Below are positions 7,301 through 12,223 of a DNA stretch of 14,826 nt, piece after piece. The stretch lies in the NCBI GenBank assembly GCA_964522605.1, contig CAZFWV010000157.1, positions 1 through 14,826 of the forward strand. The letters are read 5' to 3'. Under the pieces are notes generated by a model that ran no database searches, was not told the DNA's origin, and saw only the letters and a program-made list of their open reading frames with translations. Both the position numbers and the translations under genes were made by a program. Every line of letters begins with the position of its first letter. The stretch's first letter is position 1. Source of the DNA: CAVZLD01 sp964522605 (GTDB lineage: Bacteria > Planctomycetota > Planctomycetia > Pirellulales > Pirellulaceae).

Positions 7301-10300
7301 ATCATCAAAGTCGAGTGCCGTCCAGGTTCGACCGAGCGATTCATCCGACGGCACGAAATATCGCGCTTCGGTCTCGCCGGGTTCTCCCGAGATGATCACT
7401 TCGATGCCCGTGTCGTCCTGGACGGTCTGGGTGTAGTAGAGCCATTCGCGGCGCGGTTCGGAGTACTCGTTGAGCAGAATCTGGACCGCTTCTTCGAAGG
7501 TCTGTTGGCCCGTTTGCCCCCACGTTGCCGGGTTCTTTGCGTTGTCTAAATCCGCCTCAACCTTCAGCAGTTCGTACAACTCGTCGACACGCGTTTCCAA
7601 GGGCAACTCTTCGCGAGGAGTCCCGGGTGGCTTGACATAGCCATCGATCAGCGACCGCACGCGGCGCAAGTACATTTCCCGGAACCCAGGCAGATTGTAG
7701 AGCCGTTGAATGAGCTGGTTGTTGCCGCCCATGAACAGGGGTCGGTCGGGATACATCGTGTCATCGAAATAGGCGAGTCCGAATCCACCCCACACCCGAC
7801 CCTGTGTCAGATCGACGTCCCAGATCAGGAAATGCCATTCGTCCGTGACCCCCGTATCGCGGTAGGCATAATAATTTTTGTGGCAGCAGTCCACGTTTGA
7901 AGTCAGCACGAACGCGGCGAGGTAATTGACCATTCCCGCCAGATTCACATTGTCGAACAGGAAGTTCTCGCGCTGCTCCGTGTTCGATGTTCGCATCCCA
8001 CTCATGAACTCACTCAGGTCGCCGAAACCTTCTTCCTGTCGCGTCTTCTTTTCGCCAGTCGCCGATTCAAAGCTGTTGTACATCTTGTAGAGCGAACCCT
8101 CGGGATTCAGGTCGATCCGCTCCAGCCAGATTTCGTCCGGATCTTCGACGAAGTCATAGACGGCGAAGAACTCGCCGTTATGCTGCACGCGCACGGGAAA
8201 GGCGAGGTGGTATCCGGCTCCGGCAAAGGCACGCTGTTCGTAGGCCAGTGTGTTGCGGAGTTTCGACTTGTCGGCGAAATTCGTCAGCAAGTTGATGTCG
8301 TCGACACGCTTCATTCCTTCGGCGATTTGGAAGCGGTGATCGCGCGGGAAATCCACGTTCATACTCTTCTTCTGAGTGGGAAAACCGGAGGATGATTGGC
8401 CGTGGATCGAGAAGTGCACGTTGTCGTACAACTCACCGTTGTAGAACAGCGCGCCATAGGCTCCTGCCGCGTTCATCGCCTGGCTCGTGCGCTCTACAAA
8501 CCAATGGAACACCGGCAGGTTACTCTCCAGAGTGGGATCGTTGATGATTGTCCCCAGGTATTGCTGCGTATTGTTGGGATCTTCGAACGAAGGAAATCGC
8601 GTCGTGCGTCCCTCGACATCCCGCGCGGTCACGTACCAGCGAACCATCTGCCCGGGCTCCGCGATTCCCGCCGGCAGCGTTGCGGTGAAAATACCATCGC
8701 CGGCCTCGGCGTCATCTCCCGTGCCATCGTCCGCCATGGCTACCGTAATTTCATCACCGAACATCACGCGGTAGGTCAGGCTGACGCTGCTGACATTCAG
8801 GAACGTCCGAGATACCTCGGCGGCAATCACAATCGGCTCCGCCTGGTTCGGCAGATTCGGAGTGTGCTGAACGTCCACGACGAGTGGCCCAACTTGACTC
8901 ACGCCCAAACCGTTCGGCGTACCCGGTGTTGGCTGCAGAAAATAGCGAAATTGATTGTTCTGCACGACCGCTGTACCAATGGTGATCTGCGGCAGAATCA
9001 ACAGATCCTCGTCATCCGCGGATGTGTTCAGCGCGTGGATCTGCAGCACGTTTTCACCCGCCATGAAGGCGTCGCGATGAGACGTGATGTTGAATGCTTC
9101 GTAGAGCGTGGCTTCTTCTACGGGTCGTTCCGCCAAAGCGACGGAATCAAATCGCGGCACTTCCGGTGCATTCGCGCTGGCAACCTCGATCCCGTTGACA
9201 TACGCAACGAAGCCATCATCGTAGCGCATCTGCAGGGTGATCTCGTCTAAGGCACTCAGATCCCGCACTTCGAACGGAATTCGGATGTAGGCGCTGCTGC
9301 TTGCGCCGCGCATCTCTGATCCAATATCCGTCTGGACACTCGGATCGAGTTCCGCTCGCCGCGAAATCGCCATCTTGACGATTGACCGATCGCCACTCGC
9401 ATTGGGCTGGAGTGGATCCCCGTCGACGCCAGTCGGATCCAGCGCGATGTCGATCGAATCGCCCGCCTTGACCCCAAAAACCTCAACCGTCCGGATAACT
9501 CCGGTGCGATCATCGGCCGCAATTTGTGCGGAGTCGACTTCAACTCCATTGTGGAAGACGCGTCCCGTCACACCGTCGCCGGTCAAGGACGTCGATTTGG
9601 AGAGTTCCCACTGGACCGTCACATCTCCGGCGTACGTCGAAACCCAGCGGCGAATCGGCCAATGAACCCCGTTGTCGTCCGCATGCGGAACGAGACTCGT
9701 ACTTTGAACCTGCGTGTCATAGACGTTGCCTGGAATCTCCCAACGACTGCGGTTCCAGGACAACGCATCGAACTCCTGAAAATCGCCGGGTTGATAGCTG
9801 CCGTTCGCATCGTCGCGCTGCGAGTAATACCCGTAGTGCCACCCATTGACCCCCTGGATTCCGTCGCGCGACCAGTCGTCATTGGAGTCCGCCAGGTCGA
9901 CGATCGGCACAACCCGAATTGGGATCCCTTGGATCACGGCCGTGAATTCGGCCCCGTCTCCCGTCTCGTCCTCCGCGTCGCCGCTGCTGAGCAAAAAGTC
10001 TACTTGATCGTCGACTGAGACATCAAAGGTTACGGAGTACTCTTCGCTGCCTCCATTCACGACGTTTCGATAGACTTCTTCCCCGTTCACCAGGATGCGG
10101 CCGAGCACACCATCGCCGGTCGGATCCGGATTGGACAAGCGTCCTGTGATCGTCAGCTCGCCCTCGGTTTCACTCACCCAGCGCCGCACGGCCGTCGTCG
10201 TGAGCAGACTTACGGCGGCCGAAGCGGGATGCCCCCCCACATCCGAAATCTTCAGGCTCTTGATCGCCCCCATGTACCAGACGTTGTTCACCGCATCAAA

Positions 10301-11158
10301 CGACGTATCCGGACTGAGCGGAGCAAAGTCGGACGGAGTATAGATGCCGTCGCCGTCGAATGATTCCGTCCAGGCACCGTAGTACCAGTTGTCCTGCCCC
10401 TGGACTCCAGAGAATTCGGCGACCGAATCGGCGATCACAATCGGTTCGTCGAGCGGAACGTAACCAATGCCCGTCGAACCAGGCAGCCATTGGTCATCTT
10501 CGAGTTGCAGGGCAGGATCCAGCCAAGTACCTTCCACAACATCCGGCTCCGTCGGATCCAGACTGCCGTCGGTCGGAATCATCACGCGCGCAAGCGCGCC
10601 CGCCGATAGCAGCGTGGAATACTCGGTACCCGTTGGAATTCCGTAGGAAACATCCACGACTTGCGGTGGTACGTCGGGCTCCAGGTCGAAGGCGATCGTT
10701 TGACCGTCTGGCTCGACGATCGCCAGGTATTCCCCGGCGGCATCCAGACGGAAATTCGTATGGAGTTCGTTCGCCGGATCGTTGCGGTCTTTCCCGGAGG
10801 CGAAGACGATCAAATATGACCCTGCATCGAGTTGCACATCCGGGAACCGCCACTTCCGCAGGTTCTCGGCATCGTCCGTCAAATACCAGCGATCAAGTGA
10901 CATATTGCTGTCACCAGCATTATGCAGCTCAATCCAATCCGAATCGTCTCCATCCTGGTCGTACAAGACACGATCGTTCACCGCGAGAAATTCGGTGATG
11001 ATCGGATTGCCGGACAGAACAACCCGCGATTCCAGCGTCTCGACCTGCAAGTTCGCCCGCACGCGCCGCTTCGAAGTGCGATGCGATCGAATTCGACGCC
11101 GCCGTGATCCGAGAATTGGAACGCGATCCGCCTCCGGGAGCAAGAAACTCGTGCGCAT
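4331..11158 (-). CDS. Giant secreted CotH kinase / lamin-tail / dockerin protein
   Basis: A 2275-residue protein. Near residues 40-47, TLESRVVLS after an Arg-rich stretch matches the planctomycete LEPR-XLL-type export motif. Then come a lamin-tail domain (about 49-155), two copies of an unnamed module (about 252-417 and 431-605), and two copies of a beta-rich module (about 622-730 and 1324-1430). A CotH kinase-like domain at about 878-1177 shows QKKSMNVDF, a DKSKLRNTLAYE-type motif, NVDCCHKNYYAYRD and LIWDVDLTQG. Four more lamin-tail domains follow (about 1446-2071), then a dockerin-like region with four Asp-rich loops (about 2074-2188) and an acidic tail. CotH proteins in spore formers are atypical kinases phosphorylating coat proteins; lamin-tail domains occur in secreted bacterial proteins. 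A role in envelope assembly or adhesion is inference. The ATG at 11158 is preferred to an in-frame ATG 34 codons upstream because GAAGG sits five bases before it. The neighbouring cupin gene is divergent. Confidence 0.93.
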   Translation of the reverse strand: MRTSFLLPEADRVPILGSRRRRIRSHRTSKRRVRANLQVETLESRVVLSGNPIITEFLAVNDRVLYDQDGDDSDWIELHNAGDSNMSLDRWYLTDDAENLRKWRFPDVQLDAGSYLIVFASGKDRNDPANELHTNFRLDAAGEYLAIVEPDGQTIAFDLEPDVPPQVVDVSYGIPTGTEYSTLLSAGALARVMIPTDGSLDPTEPDVVEGTWLDPALQLEDDQWLPGSTGIGYVPLDEPIVIADSVAEFSGVQGQDNWYYGAWTESFDGDGIYTPSDFAPLSPDTSFDAVNNVWYMGAIKSLKISDVGGHPASAAVSLLTTTAVRRWVSETEGELTITGRLSNPDPTGDGVLGRILVNGEEVYRNVVNGGSEEYSVTFDVSVDDQVDFLLSSGDAEDETGDGAEFTAVIQGIPIRVVPIVDLADSNDDWSRDGIQGVNGWHYGYYSQRDDANGSYQPGDFQEFDALSWNRSRWEIPGNVYDTQVQSTSLVPHADDNGVHWPIRRWVSTYAGDVTVQWELSKSTSLTGDGVTGRVFHNGVEVDSAQIAADDRTGVIRTVEVFGVKAGDSIDIALDPTGVDGDPLQPNASGDRSIVKMAISRRAELDPSVQTDIGSEMRGASSSAYIRIPFEVRDLSALDEITLQMRYDDGFVAYVNGIEVASANAPEVPRFDSVALAERPVEEATLYEAFNITSHRDAFMAGENVLQIHALNTSADDEDLLILPQITIGTAVVQNNQFRYFLQPTPGTPNGLGVSQVGPLVVDVQHTPNLPNQAEPIVIAAEVSRTFLNVSSVSLTYRVMFGDEITVAMADDGTGDDAEAGDGIFTATLPAGIAEPGQMVRWYVTARDVEGRTTRFPSFEDPNNTQQYLGTIINDPTLESNLPVFHWFVERTSQAMNAAGAYGALFYNGELYDNVHFSIHGQSSSGFPTQKKSMNVDFPRDHRFQIAEGMKRVDDINLLTNFADKSKLRNTLAYEQRAFAGAGYHLAFPVRVQHNGEFFAVYDFVEDPDEIWLERIDLNPEGSLYKMYNSFESATGEKKTRQEEGFGDLSEFMSGMRTSNTEQRENFLFDNVNLAGMVNYLAAFVLTSNVDCCHKNYYAYRDTGVTDEWHFLIWDVDLTQGRVWGGFGLAYFDDTMYPDRPLFMGGNNQLIQRLYNLPGFREMYLRRVRSLIDGYVKPPGTPREELPLETRVDELYELLKVEADLDNAKNPATWGQTGQQTFEEAVQILLNEYSEPRREWLYYTQTVQDDTGIEVIISGEPGETEARYFVPSDESLGRTWTALDFDDTGWNVGLTGLGFGRDSEDHYYDFIKTDIKDQMTDRTSVYLRVPFEVEDPSQIEDLTLRMKVDDGFVAYLNGVEVARDRLRQDEPTFDSTALSRPDSQAVEYFNVVISKYKHLLQPGTNVLAVQAINQSTTSDDMLVIPSLVEGRITGGGGQIPKAQVGNPKIDFGTIEFNPASGNQNEEYIALVNNQAEAVDISGWRLEGDVEITFQPGTVIPAGWTFYTTPDARAFRARSEGPSGNMSLFVQGNYEGRLSNTGGSVQLIAADGEVVNSATYEGEATNVQKHLRVSELMYHPTEPRAAELAVDNSLVADDFEYVELVNTSETETIDLRGVRFTNGVIFDFTTSAVTELSPGQRVLVVRHPSAFLLRYGEGLSSMIAGSFAAGSALRDSGETLRLEDGSGGTVLEFTYSDQADQGWPWRADGEGSSLQIIDAMGDYNDPTNWRPSTEVNGSPGSSAGAASSGIVINELLSRPSGQPGDQIELYNPTTMPIDLAGYYLSDSASPSEDLLSFALPAVTIPAGGYVVFDEGDFNVGPNAFGLSGTRGEQLFLILAAEGVPTHFVDSVLFGPSALGESFGRFPNGSGSLAPMLESTFAFENSAPRVGPVGITEVNYNPGTPSSAALAIDPELTSDDLEFVEIQNPTSGTIALDEWQLRGGIEYDFAEGTSLESGETVVVISFNPANPDNATRLAAFRAHYGIGEQVQLVGGYDGQLNNQGEAVRLLRPETPLPDDPATIIRLLEDEVFYSNRQPWPDAAAGSGRSLTRQSISDYGNTPDSWSAAVPTPGSVDSIVGDLTGDGTVDVLDIDRLSVAIQQGDAAFDLTGDGTTDLDDVLYLVRDVLGTSIGDVNLDGSFDTSDLVRILQAGEFNDGVVGNSTWADGDWNCDGEFDSGDLLFAFQWGAYEAQSTAPAAVALAAVAAAIDTLDSETAGGDLSADPSRDPLPINARASEDLAISERESLFQDYDPEFLDDRSVEDALDAILGSPNGELL

Positions 11159-11163
11159 GGATG

Positions 11164-11168
11164 CCTTC
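11164..11168 (-). promoter_or_regulatory. Ribosome binding site deciding the start of the CotH gene
   Basis: GAAGG, within a longer purine block AGAGGTGAAGG on the minus strand, lies five bases before the ATG at 11158. Choosing this start places the Arg-rich and LESR motifs close to the N-terminus, as is usual for this type of protein, and drops 34 residues of unremarkable sequence. Confidence 0.55.
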
Positions 11169-11295
11169 ACCTCTACGAGTTGGATGCCGTGAAAAGACCT
11201 GTCCAGAAATGCTGCCTTGCCGATCCGCCCCACCCCCACACCGGACGGCGGCGGAATCACCCCGGTCCGGCCCTGGAACGGATCCTGCGGGCGCT

Positions 11296-11325
11296 GTCAC
11301 TTTACACGAGGCGTGGCGATTTTGC
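11296..11325 (-). promoter_or_regulatory. Weak candidate promoter for the CotH gene
   Basis: On the minus strand TTCGCA (four of six to -35) is followed after 18 bases by TAAAGT (four of six to -10). It lies just downstream of a terminator-like hairpin and about 140 bases ahead of the start codon. The match is weak and made by eye. Confidence 0.2.
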
Positions 11326-11326
11326 G

Positions 11327-11354
11327 AATAAAAAGCCCCCCGCCGGGATGGCTT
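11327..11354 (-). terminator. Terminator-like hairpin in the divergent intergenic region
   Basis: On the minus strand AAGCC (11354-11350) pairs with GGCTT (11337-11333); after a small bulge CCC pairs with GGG around a 3-base loop, and TTTTTATT follows. This is the layout of an intrinsic terminator read towards the CotH gene. It has no T tract on the plus strand. It could stop antisense transcription leaving the cupin gene, or form part of a leader if the CotH promoter is farther upstream. Confidence 0.45.
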
Positions 11355-11428
11355 GCCCCCACCTGCTCCTTTGCGCAGCCCGATGACTAGAATCAAACGC
11401 TACGAAATTCATCCAAGTCCACCCAGTC

Positions 11429-11433
11429 AGGAG
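11429..11433 (+). promoter_or_regulatory. Ribosome binding site of the cupin gene
   Basis: AGGAG five bases before the ATG at 11439, a strong Shine-Dalgarno match that fixes the start. A TAGAAT hexamer at 11388-11393 could be a -10 element, but no -35 sits at the proper distance. Confidence 0.65.
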
Positions 11434-11438
11434 ATCTG

Positions 11439-11816
11439 ATGGACGTCATCAACCTTGAACACGTCCCCGCCTTCCGAACCAAAGATGGTTCGGAAATCCG
11501 AGAATTGCTGGCTCACCGCAACTCCACCATCCGCAACCAGAGCCTGGCGGAGGCTCGACTGCCGGCAGGCGCGGCCACGATCGCCCATCGGCACCGACGG
11601 ACCGAGGAAATCTATTACATCCTGGAGGGGCAGGCACGCATGACGATCGATCGCCAGCAACGCGATGTGTCCGTCGGCGACGCCATCGCAATCCCGCCCG
11701 GTGCCATGCACTCGATTCGCAACACGGGCAGCCAAACTCTGCGATTCCTCTGCTGCTGCGCCCCGGGCTATGAACACGATGACACCGAACTGGAGCCCCC
11801 TACCGGCACCGGCTAG
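11439..11816 (+). CDS. Small single-domain cupin protein
   Basis: A 125-residue protein with both cupin motifs complete. Motif 1 is G44-x5-H50-x-H52-x4-E57-x6-G64; motif 2 is G80-x5-P86-x-G88-x2-H91-x3-N95. H50, H52, E57 and H91 are the expected metal ligands. It has no signal peptide and should be cytosolic. The C-terminal strand LRFLCCCAPGYEHDD carries three adjacent cysteines, with a Cys/Pro/Tyr-His-Asp pattern common in small stand-alone cupins annotated loosely as mannose-6-phosphate isomerase-like. Such proteins may be enzymes or sugar/metal-binding regulators; the substrate cannot be told from sequence. The gene is monocistronic by appearance: it diverges from the CotH gene, and a 182-bp inverted-repeat element separates it from the next plus-strand gene. 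Its TAG stop lies within the left end of that element. Confidence 0.92.
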   Translation: MDVINLEHVPAFRTKDGSEIRELLAHRNSTIRNQSLAEARLPAGAATIAHRHRRTEEIYYILEGQARMTIDRQQRDVSVGDAIAIPPGAMHSIRNTGSQTLRFLCCCAPGYEHDDTELEPPTGTG

Positions 11817-11993
11817 TGCTGTGTCACAGCTTGATGTTGGGATGGACGCAAAGCCGGGGGAGAAGGGGGCGAGGATTTGGGTTTATTCGTTGCCTGCCGG
11901 AACTTCCCATGTTTCCGGGTCGAAGACACTTTCAACAGGCCAGCTTCGCCCTCCCAAGGCAATCCCCATTTCTCATTATGACAAAGCACTAGC
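11812..11993. mobile_element. 182-bp MITE-like element with 15-bp inverted ends
   Basis: The left end GCTAGTGCTGTGTCA (11812-11826) and the reverse complement of the right end (11979-11993), GCTAGTGCTTTGTCA, agree in 14 of 15 bases. The element is too short to encode a transposase, and the only open frame across it starts and stops near its ends with Pro/Ser/Lys-rich composition unlike a protein family. CTAG, or TA within it, at each edge could be a target duplication, but since CTAG is palindromic it cannot be separated from the inverted ends. Removing the element with a CTAG or TA duplication leaves GGC TAG CAA, so the cupin stop would be the same before insertion. The class of transposon is not identified. 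Confidence 0.6.
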
Positions 11994-12223
11994 AATCACC
12001 TTCGTCGCCGGACATCGCCGTCGGGGGCAAAAGCTTTCCACACACCGCAGATCCCCTCGACACCTCAATTTCCCGGATCGTGATTACGCCTACCGCAAGA
12101 TCCTCCTGCCAAAGCGGACGTCGAACCGGGAGAGAATCGCGCGGTGGAGGTCTATTCCGGGCGGACCGCCGTCCGATGGATACTTGCAACGACTGCGCCG
12201 TGGTACCCAATCGGTGGACCTTC
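11994..12223. other. Gene-free stretch before the membrane-anchored protein gene
   Basis: No separate gene, terminator or convincing promoter is visible. The frame of the downstream gene happens to be open back to a TAG at 11990-11992, with an in-frame ATG at 12176, so part of this stretch may be coding if translation begins earlier. Confidence 0.4.

Noticed and set aside
8396..9250. Plus-strand open frame of 284 codons
   Set aside because: Antisense to the giant protein, where the minus-strand frame carries recognisable domains. No signal, motif or good ribosome binding site of its own.
11301..11329. Plus-strand promoter for the cupin gene, TTTACA with 17-base spacing
   Set aside because: The -35 hexamer is good but the hexamer at -10 distance, GCGAAT, matches only three bases, and transcription would begin inside the hairpin.
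11813..11995. Minus-strand 60-codon frame
   Set aside because: It starts in one inverted end and stops in the other end of the MITE-like element, has Pro/Ser/Lys-rich low-complexity composition and no visible ribosome binding site.
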